From a virus: a stretch of DNA of 33,434 nt. Both the position numbers and the translations under genes were made by a program. The stretch is from positions 1-33,434 of IMG/VR virus record IMGVR_UViG_3300025110_000061. One strand, given 5' to 3'. The notes under the pieces were generated by a model, which ran no database searches, was not told the DNA's origin, and worked only from the letters and a program-made list of their open reading frames with translations. This document shows positions 1 to 8,046 of the stretch, in pieces; position 1 is the first letter of the stretch; each line of letters starts with the position of its first letter.

Positions 1-846
1 AAGAACTTATTAACACAAATATTCAGGTTGTTCACACAGTCCGATGTAGATGTTGGTTCTGGTTATATAGATAGATACATGAGAATATTTAAAAAACCAG
101 AAGCAAGAATGATGATGGGTTCATTTGCTAACATGGAGTCTATACACCAACATGCTTATAGTTTATTGTTAGATACTGTCGGTATGCCTGAGATAGAGTA
201 CAAAGCTTTTTCCGAATACGAAGAGATGTCTAACAAACACGAGTACATTAGTAATTTGAAAACAACTAAAAGAGATAAAGAAAGTATTGCAAAAACTTTA
301 GCAGTGTACTCAGCTTTTACTGAAGGACTACAACTGTTCAGTAGCTTTGCAATCTTGTTAAACTTTCCAAGGTTCGGTAGAATGAAAGGTATGGGTCAGA
401 TAGTTACCTATTCTATTAGAGATGAGTCAATGCATGTTGAAGCCATGACAAAACTTTTTAGAGAGTTTATTCAAGAGAACATAGAAATATGGACTGACAA
501 GTTTAAAAAAGAATTATACGATATATGTAGACACATGGTAGAACTTGAAGATAAATTCTTAGACTTAGTGTTTGATATGGGAGACATACAAGGATTAACT
601 AAGAAAGATATGTATGCCTATAATAGATATATAGCAGATAGAAGACTGCTACAACTAGGACTCAAAACAAACTTTGACCAGAGGGAGAATCCGTTAGGTT
701 GGTTAGATGAAGTTATGGGAGTTGAACATCAAAACTTTTTTGAGGGTCGTGCTACTTCATACATGAAGGCAGGATTAAGAGGAAGACAAGACCAGATAAC
801 TTTCGCATCCATGGAGGAGAATAATGGCGAAGAAGAAAGAAGCTAA
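1..846 (+). CDS. nrdB: Ribonucleotide reductase class I beta subunit, 5'-truncated by window edge
   Basis: This is the radical-bearing small subunit of class I ribonucleotide reductase, which with NrdA makes deoxynucleotides for phage DNA synthesis. The reading frame is open from base 1 (K-N-L-L-T-Q-I-F-R-L), so the gene enters from the left. A TTG at 28 is only an internal codon. The iron ligands and radical tyrosine are visible: E-S-I-H-x-x-x-Y in MESIHQHAYS (equivalent to E. coli E115, H118, Y122), the Glu of AFTEGLQLFSSFA, and E/H in RDESMHVEA. The first metal Asp lies outside the window. The C-terminus FFEGRATSYMKAG is typical of phage and proteobacterial NrdB. Because the tyrosine is present, class Ia is favoured over tyrosine-less class Ic. 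The 3' end overlaps the next gene by 23 bases. The partner nrdA is not in the window. Confidence 0.96.
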   Translation, partial: KNLLTQIFRLFTQSDVDVGSGYIDRYMRIFKKPEARMMMGSFANMESIHQHAYSLLLDTVGMPEIEYKAFSEYEEMSNKHEYISNLKTTKRDKESIAKTLAVYSAFTEGLQLFSSFAILLNFPRFGRMKGMGQIVTYSIRDESMHVEAMTKLFREFIQENIEIWTDKFKKELYDICRHMVELEDKFLDLVFDMGDIQGLTKKDMYAYNRYIADRRLLQLGLKTNFDQRENPLGWLDEVMGVEHQNFFEGRATSYMKAGLRGRQDQITFASMEENNGEEERS

Positions 847-1045
847 TATAATAAGTTTTAAAGTAGTGCTCACTGCTAACAACGATATTGTTACGGAGTT
901 AAGTATGCTACCGGTAGAAGAAGTGGATAAGGTATTTAAAACTAGAGACGAGAATGAGATAGTTAAGACTATCCTACAGGCAGGGAAAAAGAAATTTTCC
1001 ACCTTACATAATTATTTTCAGAGTGAACTAGATTTTATAAAGTAG
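824..1045 (+). CDS. Small hypothetical protein downstream of nrdB
   Basis: This is a 73-residue protein that I do not recognise. It starts MAKKKEANII inside the end of nrdB and is read in another frame. A strong ribosome binding site (GGAGG at about 814-818) precedes the ATG, which supports this start and suggests translational coupling to nrdB. The sequence is mixed alpha/beta with a possible helix around VEEVDKVFKTRDENEIVKTI and no membrane segment, signal peptide or cysteine. The stop lies three bases from the stop of the convergent leftward operon, so this is the last gene of the rightward transcription unit. A role linked to nucleotide metabolism is only a guess from its neighbour. Confidence 0.75.
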   Translation: MAKKKEANIISFKVVLTANNDIVTELSMLPVEEVDKVFKTRDENEIVKTILQAGKKKFSTLHNYFQSELDFIK

Positions 1046-1048
1046 TTC

Positions 1049-1141
1049 TTATAGTGCTGTAATTGAAGCATACATTACTGTCATTGTTATCCAGAACAGG
1101 ATACAGAGGACACAGAAATCCTCGCCATTGCCATTTTTCAC
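1049..1141 (-). CDS. 30-residue single-span membrane peptide at the end of the late operon
   Basis: This short GTG-started ORF encodes MKNGNGEDFCVLCILF then WITMTVMYASITAL. After a polar N-terminus of about eight residues it is almost entirely one hydrophobic span with two cysteines. A perfect GGAGGT (complement of 1153-1158) lies 11 bases before the GTG, which is the main reason to believe it. It follows the holin gene as the last ORF of the leftward operon and ends three bases from the convergent stop at 1045. A role in lysis (holin accessory, antiholin or pinholin-like) would fit the position but is inference. The competing ATG frame here is hydrophilic and was rejected. Confidence 0.55.
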   Translation of the reverse strand: MKNGNGEDFCVLCILFWITMTVMYASITAL

Positions 1142-1175
1142 TAGCTTTTTTTACCTCCATAAGCATTGGTTAAAA

Positions 1176-1538
1176 TTATTTTGAATCTGTTTGTTTTAGC
1201 TTGTCATAGCTTCTCATTCCTGCAATTCCTAACATGCCGGTTAGAAGTGGCATCATTACACTAGCATCAGCTTGTGGTATATCTATACCAAAACCTTTTG
1301 CTATTGGTGAGATTAAAAAGTTAATAGCTAATCCGGCAACACAAACATAACCTGTTAGTGGTCGCCATGAAGATTGAAACCAATTACCTTTAGCTTCAAG
1401 TTTATTTATTTCTACCTGTGCTAGATTAGCCTGATGAAATAGTGTTTTTAGTTCGTGGTCAAGTTGGGCTTGTAAGTCTTTATCTTTTACTAGCTTACCA
1501 ACTAAATTACTCACTGGTTTTATTAATGTTTCAAACAT
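1176..1538 (-). CDS. Holin, GTA 3TM family
   Basis: This protein of about 120 residues resembles the GTA_holin_3TM family, found in gene transfer agents and phages of Alphaproteobacteria. The diagnostic segment is NWFQSSWRPLTGYVC, followed by one hydrophobic span (VCVAGLAINFLISPIA) and a second near MMPLLTGMLGIAGM. The N-terminal half is an amphipathic helix, KLVKDKDLQAQLDHELKTLF. I chose the ATG at 1538 (MFETLIKP) over an upstream in-frame start because GGAGG sits six bases before it, and the start then overlaps the end of the MscS-like gene by eight bases. Such proteins make inner-membrane holes at the end of infection. The neighbouring M15 peptidase supports a lysis cassette. Confidence 0.85.
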   Translation of the reverse strand: MFETLIKPVSNLVGKLVKDKDLQAQLDHELKTLFHQANLAQVEINKLEAKGNWFQSSWRPLTGYVCVAGLAINFLISPIAKGFGIDIPQADASVMMPLLTGMLGIAGMRSYDKLKQTDSK

Positions 1539-1890
1539 CTTTTGCCTCCAATATTTTTCTAAGTTTTTCTGCTTTCTCCATAGCTGAGTCAGCATGTAAA
1601 TCTTGGTCTACAACTTTTTCAAGTTTTATAGAATCTATCTTTTGATTGGGAATATACCTCCATGTATATCCATCATCTGAGTATACCCCGAATACAGTCT
1701 GGGTAAACCCTATTTTAATTATCATTGCTACTTGTCCATCGAGAATAACTTTGTCTCCTTCTTTAAAAGAGTTGCTAAGTCTAAAGGAAGCACCTTTTAC
1801 AAAAGACATAGACCAGTCTTTCACAGCTAGACCAGTTAGCAAAGTTATTATAAAGCCGATAGCCTCGACATAGTATTGTTCTAAGTCCAT
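1531..1890 (-). CDS. Minimal MscS-like mechanosensitive channel protein
   Basis: This is a 119-residue protein. After a short hydrophobic start (AIGFIITLLTGLAV) it follows the MscS pore-helix and beta-domain pattern: GLAVKDW....FVKGASF, then FKEGDKVILDGQVAMI, a Thr in IGFTQTVFG, and the hallmark ...IPNQKI near residue 81. Known MscS proteins carry two extra N-terminal membrane helices and a large C-terminal vestibule. Here TM1-TM2 are reduced to at most one segment, and the C-terminus is only a charged helix (SAMEKAEKLRKILEAK). It lies between an endolysin-type peptidase and the holin, so a role in lysis or osmotic control is plausible but unproven. The family match is from motif pattern only; I am fairly sure of the beta domain and less sure of channel activity. 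Confidence 0.7.
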   Translation of the reverse strand: MDLEQYYVEAIGFIITLLTGLAVKDWSMSFVKGASFRLSNSFKEGDKVILDGQVAMIIKIGFTQTVFGVYSDDGYTWRYIPNQKIDSIKLEKVVDQDLHADSAMEKAEKLRKILEAKDV

Positions 1891-1891
1891 A

Positions 1892-2146
1892 TTATTTTAT
1901 TTCAGGGTCAAAGTCTATAGTTCTTTCTAGAGCTTTATTAACTTGCTCAATAACATATTCAGCAACGTCTTGTTCTTTTCTCTCTAGTTTTTTTTCTACA
2001 GAATTTGTAAAGTATGTATCTAGTAAAGCTTCATAGATGTTTCTAAAGTCTTCTCGCCTTATCCAAGGCTCGTCACCTTTGGTTCTAGCTTTACAATCTA
2101 TTCTATATGCTTCGTCTAAATCTCTTTCTCTGTATAATATCAACAT
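1892..2146 (-). CDS. Hypothetical protein in lysis cluster
   Basis: This is an 84-residue charged protein that I do not recognise. The ATG at 2146 is preferred over the TTG at 2158: it overlaps the upstream stop as TAATG and has GGAG six bases before it. The sequence is predicted mostly helical and hydrophilic (ERDLDEAYRIDCKA; ALLDTYFTNSVEKKLERKEQ; VAEYVIEQVNKALERTI). It has no membrane segment, signal peptide or lipobox, so it does not look like a classical Rz/Rz1 spanin. Position between the M15 peptidase and the MscS-like gene suggests, but does not prove, a part in lysis. Confidence 0.75.
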   Translation of the reverse strand: MLILYRERDLDEAYRIDCKARTKGDEPWIRREDFRNIYEALLDTYFTNSVEKKLERKEQDVAEYVIEQVNKALERTIDFDPEIK

Positions 2147-2511
2147 TAGTAGCTCCAAATACGAGGAGTGGCTCGTGAGTTATCCATATCTATATGAATA
2201 AATCTTGAAGCATGGTCTCCTTTTTGTGCAACTCCTATCCTATTAATACCCTCTTCCAGAGCTATTTTAACGAGTGTCATGGCTTGTTCTCCGTTGACTA
2301 GTATATCCATAGCCTTACCAGAAGAATGAGCTCCGGGAGAGCTCTTTTTAGCTTCTATGGGGTGTTCTGGAGAACGATAAGCACTGCTTACTTTGAAAGG
2401 GAAACCACAACGTTCTCTAATCCTTTCAACTGTCTGCATAAATGCCCAGTCCATATCACATAGACCAGTGTGTTTGCATTTAAGTTCATCTTCTGTAAAG
2501 TATTTATACAT
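2146..2511 (-). CDS. Peptidase M15-type endolysin (D-Ala-D-Ala carboxypeptidase-like)
   Basis: This 121-residue protein is a zinc peptidase of the M15 group (M15_3-like), which cuts peptide bonds in the peptidoglycan stem. It opens with the family's usual YFTEDELKCKHTG. The substrate and metal motifs are SSAYRSPEHP, then H-S-S-G-K-A-M-D (H and D seven apart, the HxxxxxxD zinc motif, at about residues 62-69), and HIDMD (the third zinc ligand). No signal peptide is present, so export would depend on the holin just downstream. Start and stop overlap both neighbours through TAATG junctions, which indicates coupled translation. It is the best candidate for the phage's lysis enzyme. Confidence 0.9.
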   Translation of the reverse strand: MYKYFTEDELKCKHTGLCDMDWAFMQTVERIRERCGFPFKVSSAYRSPEHPIEAKKSSPGAHSSGKAMDILVNGEQAMTLVKIALEEGINRIGVAQKGDHASRFIHIDMDNSRATPRIWSY

Positions 2512-3713
2512 TATTTGGATGCAATTAATTTTTTAGATTTTAAATCGTTTATATTACCGAGAAGAATATTAGTTTTAGCACCTTCTCCTTCTCCTCTACC
2601 TACTCTGGTTTTGTAGTTTCGTATCTTTTTAAATTGATTACTTAAAAATCCTTTTAGCCCTCTGGTATATTCCATTTTTAAATATCCATCTTCATCCCAC
2701 TCAGGTCCATAATATTGCCTTGGATTATTAGATAATTTAGCATCATTAAAATTAAACTGGTCTCTAAAATAAATATCTCCGTTGTCTTCAACCGCTATAC
2801 TTCCTTGTCCAAAAGTATATTGTAAAGAACGTGCAGGGTTGTTTATAAGTTCAAATGGATTATCTCTTACAGTGGAAGTTCCTCCTGCACCAAAATCTCT
2901 CCAATCATCATAATCAACAACAAATTTATCTTGAGAAATATTTCTCATTACTATATTTTTTAAAAGTGTAAACTCTTCTTCACTGAAATCTTTTTTAGTT
3001 ATATTTTCTTCTTCACCAAAAAAACTTTGTGTTAATTTATCTGCCCTATCTTTAGTAAAAATATTTCTAAGAAAATCATATTTAGTATCTGAAGCTAGTT
3101 GTCTTGCTGCTAAAGGTAAAATTCCAGTATAAAATTCTTCATCATCTTTGTGTATAGCTTCAGCTTCTTGACCTCTATTTCTGTAAGTTTTTTTTATCTC
3201 TTTTAATTTTTTTAAATCTTCTTGTGGTATTTCTCCAGCTTTAACAAACTTTTTTTCAGCATCAGACATAGGAGGTGCACCTAAACTAGGCATAGGAATA
3301 GAGTCATCATTTCTATTTATAGGTGTAGGCACAGTAATAGAGTCGTCATTTCTATTTATAGGTGTAGGCATAGGAATAGAGTCATCATTTCTATTTATAG
3401 GTGTAGGCATTTCTACACGTTTCCTAGGTTTTATTTTTAGTTCTTCTAAAGGTACTACTTTTATTTCTTCCCTAGGTACAGGAGGAGGCATTGTTATACG
3501 TTCTTTTATTTCTGACTTTACAACTTTTTCAGGTATGTTTAGTTTAGCACCAGCAAAAATTAAATCAGGGTCTTTTATTTTTTTATTAGCCTTTAATAAT
3601 TCTTTAACGCTAGTATCAAATCTCACGGCTAACTCTGATAAAGTATCGCCTTTCTTAATAGTGTAGCCTCCTTTCTTAAAGCCTAATCTTTCCATTTGTA
3701 AATCAGTTTTCAT
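2511..3713 (-). CDS. LysM-domain virion or cell-wall-binding protein
   Basis: This 400-residue protein has one clear LysM domain at about residues 16-62 (YTIKKGDTLSELAVRF ... NKKIKDPDLIFAGAKLNIP), a fold that binds peptidoglycan. A Pro-rich linker follows, containing three 13-residue repeats (residues 102-140). The C-terminal part of about 250 residues is alpha-rich then beta-rich, and I cannot assign it. No catalytic motif of a lysozyme or peptidase is visible. Its ATG overlaps the stop of the 1444-residue virion protein (ATGA), and it precedes the M15 endolysin. It could be the last ejection or tail protein, or a wall-targeting lysis factor. The linker plus wall-binding head fits either reading. 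Confidence 0.75.
   Translation of the reverse strand: MKTDLQMERLGFKKGGYTIKKGDTLSELAVRFDTSVKELLKANKKIKDPDLIFAGAKLNIPEKVVKSEIKERITMPPPVPREEIKVVPLEELKIKPRKRVEMPTPINRNDDSIPMPTPINRNDDSITVPTPINRNDDSIPMPSLGAPPMSDAEKKFVKAGEIPQEDLKKLKEIKKTYRNRGQEAEAIHKDDEEFYTGILPLAARQLASDTKYDFLRNIFTKDRADKLTQSFFGEEENITKKDFSEEEFTLLKNIVMRNISQDKFVVDYDDWRDFGAGGTSTVRDNPFELINNPARSLQYTFGQGSIAVEDNGDIYFRDQFNFNDAKLSNNPRQYYGPEWDEDGYLKMEYTRGLKGFLSNQFKKIRNYKTRVGRGEGEGAKTNILLGNINDLKSKKLIASK
3294..3410 (-). repeat. Three tandem 39-bp repeats encoding MPTPINRNDDSIP
   Basis: Three head-to-tail copies of a 39-base unit encode MPTPINRNDDSIP, MPTPINRNDDSIT and VPTPINRNDDSIP (residues 102-140 of the LysM protein). The copies are nearly identical in DNA as well as protein, which indicates recent duplication. 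They form a Pro/Asp-rich, probably flexible spacer between the LysM domain and the C-terminal region. Confidence 0.92.
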
Positions 3714-6700
3714 TCTTCTATAGCATCGTCAAGTTTTTTTAAAAAGTCTTTATTAGCTTTTTTTCTTTGTTCTAGTCTAGCTTTTTCAAAATTTCTTTCT
3801 ACCAATCTTTTTGCAAACTTTCCTTTAACTGCTTCTCTAACTGGTAATTTATCAAAAACACTTACTACGTCTTCGCTTATATCAATAGCATCATAGCCTC
3901 TGGATTTTAAAAATTTTCTATGTGTATCTGTGGTTACACTTAAATAATTATGACGAGGTTTTAATAGTGTTTGAAAATCAAGCAGCTCAGTTCTGAACTT
4001 GTTCATGTTTTTATTATCGTTAGTTTTTTTTGCAAAGTCAATAAGTTTTTGTCTAGTTACTATTTCTTTCTTTATAGCATCTGACATTTCTTTAGTAGGT
4101 TTAGCAGGATTGTATATTTTTTTAACAGCTTTATTGAATACTGCATTATCTACTAAGTTTACAAATCCTGACGAACTTCCTTTAGAACCTATTAGCCCAT
4201 ACATAGTAGCTGTAGTAAGCCCTTCGTCAGTAGGTTTAGCTATATAACTTCCTGCTTGAACTGCTCCTCCTACACCTCTATCAACATCAGATGATATTTC
4301 TTTTAATTTTAAAGGACTGCCGTGATAATAGTCGGTAGGTTTAATTTTTTTAATAGAGCTTTCGCCTAAATTCTTTATGAAATTATAACCTGATTTACCA
4401 AGACCTGCAATTACTTTAACAGTATTTCCACCTACTAATAATTCAATAACAGGTGCACTAGATTGTAATGACCCACTTCTAACACCTCCCCTTCTTTCTA
4501 TTTCAGAATCTAGTCTAGCTTTTTCTTCGTCAGCTAAACCGCCTTCATTTAACGGTAGTCTATTTAATAAAGGAAAGTCTTCTAATACTAAACCAGAATA
4601 AGGTTCGCCAGTGTAAGGATTTACTCTATCGGCTGGATTTTCTTTAGTAAAAGGTATGTCTTCTACTCCTTCTACTAAACCTCCTTCAGTAAATCTAGGT
4701 CTTAATACTGTTTCTGGTTTTTCTTTTTTCTTACCAGAGGCAGTGAAGCCCATAGATTTATCTGCATCTCTAGCTAATTTTTGTAATTCTTTAAATGCTT
4801 TTGGATTTGTTGACCTTAAAGCTGCAATACCGGGTACTTTATTAATTAATAAAGATGCTGGTCCATTCCAATCTTCTAATATAAACATTAAATCAGATAC
4901 TGCTGGTCCAGTCAATCTTTGAACAGTAGCTTTTATAAAGTTATCAAATTGTTTTTGTTCTTTTATTCTAATACCATATTCAGTTGGTCCAGCTAAACCT
5001 GTCCTCATAGCAGCATCTTTTATTTCCTCAAATAAAGTAGATTCACCTTCTTCTATTTTTTCTAAATTCCCTCCTCTACTTCTAAGTGTATTACCAAACA
5101 TTGCAATACCTACCATAGTCACAACACCTGCTCCCATCTGACCAGTCTTACCTATAGTTCTATGTCTTACATCTTTATTAACTTCTCTTAATGCATTTTT
5201 TATTACTGTATTACCAAATGCAGTAGGGAAACCCATTAAACCAAAAGCCCATCTAGTTCCCGGCATTGAATGCCATAACGGTTTTTGATTAGCTGCAGCA
5301 GTCGGGTTCATAATAACTTCGTCTACATATCTAGCTGCACTAGGCAGTAAACTTTCGTTATAAAATTTACTTGTATTTTTTCCACCAGCTTGAACCCATT
5401 TAATACCAGCAGTGACATCTACTCCTAATTCTTTTAACTCATTTTCTAATCTAATTTTTCGTTTAGGAGATAATTTTTTTGCAGAACGAATACTTCCTGC
5501 TATAACTTTATCAGTTGCTAATTCATATAGGTTATCGTATATTTTTGATTTACCTACATTAAAAGAAGTTAGCTGTACAAATCTTGTCCAGTCATGTAAT
5601 AAATTATATTTAAAAAATGTGTTCTGTGCACGAGTAGCTCTTCTACTAAAACCTTGACCAAACATTGCCAGAGCTCTATCTTCAGATGCTGCACCCACGG
5701 CTCTATTAAATCTATTTAGTTCTCGCATTGCTTCAGGTCTAGCATCTTTTAGTTCTTTAGTCCAAACATCATTCCACCACATCTTGCGATAGTCATTAGC
5801 TGTTTCCCAAAGTATTCTTACACCTCCTTTGTCTATACCAGACTCTGTTGTTCCTTTTTGAAAACCTTTTTTACCTGCACCTCTAACTAAAGGAACTGCA
5901 ACTTCTGACAAACTTGTAACCGTAGCAAGTGGAAGTAATGCTAATTGATTACCAACAAGAGCTACATCATTAAAAAATGTTCCTATCGCACCTTTAGGTC
6001 GACTTATTTGACCTGTAGTAACTAAATACAAATCTTCTAATTGTGATAACTCGTTTGAAGTTAAATCTTTATCAAGTTTATTTAATCTTTCTCTAATAGG
6101 GTTTGTATGTCTCATTTTAAATTCAGCTAAATCTTCGCCAAATAATTGTTTTCTTCTAATAAAACCAGCAGATTGATGTACATAATTTGCCAATAAATTT
6201 TCTACACTACCATCAAGATAATCAGAAATAACTGCATCATTAAGTTTACTTAATTTTCTTTCTTTTGTTAAAGCAGGAGTACTTTTAAAAAATGCTCTTT
6301 TTAATGTTGCACCTACTTCACCTTTACCAACAGTTGCAAGTTCAAGAAAAGATTGATTAGCAGTAGAAGCGGGGTCAACTAAATCTTCTAACAAATTAAT
6401 TATTTGGTCTTTACTTGTAGTACCATCAACCGTTTTACCTAATTTAGGATACTTAGCTTTTAATTCTTTTATTAGTGCACCTTCAACTCCATTGTTTTTA
6501 AAATTATCAAGTTCATCTTGAACTTTATTGTATCGCCAACCTCTAGGTAAATACTTGTCTATCTTTCCAATTTTTAAACCTTTACTAATTGCATCGTTTC
6601 TTATTTCTGTCATTACAGACCTAATACCATTACCAGCCGTAATAATTTCATCTAAAGTATTTTCAGTAACTTTAAAAGCATCAACAATATTTACCCGTTT

Positions 6701-8044
6701 ACCATCTACATTTATAGTTTTTCTACCAGTTCTTAAATAATAAGCTAATGCATCATTTGTTTCATTAGATATTCTTTGATAAGAGCCATAACTTTTTTTA
6801 GTTTTTTCTAAATCTTCGTAACCAAAATATTTTTTAACTTTTCCGGGTACTTTAAAAAATGCATCTCTTGAACCAACTGTAGGTTTATCAATCTTTCCTT
6901 TTCTATATAGTGGGTCTAAGAAAGCTTCCAGTTTTTCAGTTCTAAGACCAATATCATTATTTACTAACTCATAATAACTTCGTTCTGATACTGGCATTTT
7001 AGCATCAAATCCTGCTGCTGACATACTTCTATCAGTGTCATATCTAAAAATTTTTATTAACTTATCCAAACCTTTGTCAAGTTTCATTTTTTCTACAAAT
7101 CTAGAAGTTGGTTTTTCTATTAATTCTCTAGTTACAACACTTATACGTCTGTTTATTGGATGTACAACATAATCGGCAATAGAATCTACAACATCGTCAC
7201 CATAATCGAAGATACCCATTTTATAATCTTCACCACCATCAATACGATTAGCTCGTCTTTGTTGGACAGAATCATTAAATTTATTATAACCTTTAGAAGC
7301 TCCAATACCTACTCCTCTAATAACTGCAGGTAAAGCAGCACCTATTGCACCAGCAGTTAATGTTTCACCAACACTATAATTATTTCTTCTATCAGTGTTT
7401 ATATCAATATTTTGTGTAGTTGCATTATTAGTACTACCATATAAAAAACCCTCAGTACTTGCCAAAGCAGTCTGAGCTGTTTTACTTAAAGGTTCTTTTA
7501 GTTTTTGACCGGGAAGTTTAGATATTCCTTTAGCAGTTGCTTCTGCTATTTCTTTATTAGTTAACTTTTTTAATCCTAATTGAACAGCTTTACTACCGGC
7601 TAATCTTGTTGCTGCTGATGCACCTCCTGTCCAAGGAACAAGCATCATACTTGCTATTACCGTAGGGTCAGATATAACATCTCCTGCTATACTACCGATT
7701 CCACTAACCCATTCACCAAAACCACCCATATCAGCATTATCAAATTTACTTCTTAAATATTGATAGTCTCTTTTTTGTTGGTCAGAAAATTTTTTACTTT
7801 GAGCTAGTACTGATAGTCCTTGTGCTAAGTTATAATCTGCACCTCTAAAATAAGCAAATAAATCTGATGCAGAATCTCCTTCACCTATAGATTTTAAAAA
7901 TCTTTCAGTAACTTTATTAAACTCTTCATTTTTTCTTAAATCAGATAAATTATATTTTTTTCTAGGAGCATTATAGTTAATGTTTCCATATGAGATACCT
8001 CCTAGTGATGTATCTTTATTTAATAAATCTCTACTGTTTGTCAT
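3710..8044 (-). CDS. Large internal virion (ejection) protein with C-terminal ADP-ribosyltransferase-like domain
   Basis: This 1444-residue protein is the second longest in the window. The N-terminal region has hydrophobic segments (around residues 110-150, e.g. SDPTVIASMMLVPWTGGASA, and near 235). The body is long, Lys-rich and helical, with further hydrophobic patches near 740-760 and 1000-1030. Length, position after the fibres and these segments suggest an internal core or ejection protein like those podoviruses push into the cell. The C-terminus (about 1234-1403) fits the ART-PolyVal type of ADP-ribosyltransferase fold: YYHGSP with H1241, QAGSYIAKP with Y1267, A..MYG, and RGYDAIDISEDVVSVFD with E1391, giving an H-Y-E triad. 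That assignment rests on motif spacing only. A basic helix ends the protein. A short segment LVEGVEDIPFTKENPADRVN and LPLNEGGLAD resemble phrases common in phage internal proteins. Confidence 0.82.
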   Translation of the reverse strand: MTNSRDLLNKDTSLGGISYGNINYNAPRKKYNLSDLRKNEEFNKVTERFLKSIGEGDSASDLFAYFRGADYNLAQGLSVLAQSKKFSDQQKRDYQYLRSKFDNADMGGFGEWVSGIGSIAGDVISDPTVIASMMLVPWTGGASAATRLAGSKAVQLGLKKLTNKEIAEATAKGISKLPGQKLKEPLSKTAQTALASTEGFLYGSTNNATTQNIDINTDRRNNYSVGETLTAGAIGAALPAVIRGVGIGASKGYNKFNDSVQQRRANRIDGGEDYKMGIFDYGDDVVDSIADYVVHPINRRISVVTRELIEKPTSRFVEKMKLDKGLDKLIKIFRYDTDRSMSAAGFDAKMPVSERSYYELVNNDIGLRTEKLEAFLDPLYRKGKIDKPTVGSRDAFFKVPGKVKKYFGYEDLEKTKKSYGSYQRISNETNDALAYYLRTGRKTINVDGKRVNIVDAFKVTENTLDEIITAGNGIRSVMTEIRNDAISKGLKIGKIDKYLPRGWRYNKVQDELDNFKNNGVEGALIKELKAKYPKLGKTVDGTTSKDQIINLLEDLVDPASTANQSFLELATVGKGEVGATLKRAFFKSTPALTKERKLSKLNDAVISDYLDGSVENLLANYVHQSAGFIRRKQLFGEDLAEFKMRHTNPIRERLNKLDKDLTSNELSQLEDLYLVTTGQISRPKGAIGTFFNDVALVGNQLALLPLATVTSLSEVAVPLVRGAGKKGFQKGTTESGIDKGGVRILWETANDYRKMWWNDVWTKELKDARPEAMRELNRFNRAVGAASEDRALAMFGQGFSRRATRAQNTFFKYNLLHDWTRFVQLTSFNVGKSKIYDNLYELATDKVIAGSIRSAKKLSPKRKIRLENELKELGVDVTAGIKWVQAGGKNTSKFYNESLLPSAARYVDEVIMNPTAAANQKPLWHSMPGTRWAFGLMGFPTAFGNTVIKNALREVNKDVRHRTIGKTGQMGAGVVTMVGIAMFGNTLRSRGGNLEKIEEGESTLFEEIKDAAMRTGLAGPTEYGIRIKEQKQFDNFIKATVQRLTGPAVSDLMFILEDWNGPASLLINKVPGIAALRSTNPKAFKELQKLARDADKSMGFTASGKKKEKPETVLRPRFTEGGLVEGVEDIPFTKENPADRVNPYTGEPYSGLVLEDFPLLNRLPLNEGGLADEEKARLDSEIERRGGVRSGSLQSSAPVIELLVGGNTVKVIAGLGKSGYNFIKNLGESSIKKIKPTDYYHGSPLKLKEISSDVDRGVGGAVQAGSYIAKPTDEGLTTATMYGLIGSKGSSSGFVNLVDNAVFNKAVKKIYNPAKPTKEMSDAIKKEIVTRQKLIDFAKKTNDNKNMNKFRTELLDFQTLLKPRHNYLSVTTDTHRKFLKSRGYDAIDISEDVVSVFDKLPVREAVKGKFAKRLVERNFEKARLEQRKKANKDFLKKLDDAIEE

Positions 8045-8046
8045 TT

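Noticed and set aside
28-30. TTG as the start codon of nrdB
   Set aside because: The frame is open to base 1 and the encoded residues upstream continue the family pattern, so the gene simply runs off the left edge.
1049-1141. Bidirectional terminator between the convergent operons (GAGGA...TCCTC stem)
   Set aside because: The stem is only five pairs with a loop of eight and no U-run on either strand.
1037-1158. ATG ORF beginning MEVKKASEKWQW on the minus strand
   Set aside because: It has no SD of its own, is hydrophilic without family resemblance, and overlaps the convergent gene. The GTG frame with GGAGGT spacing is better.
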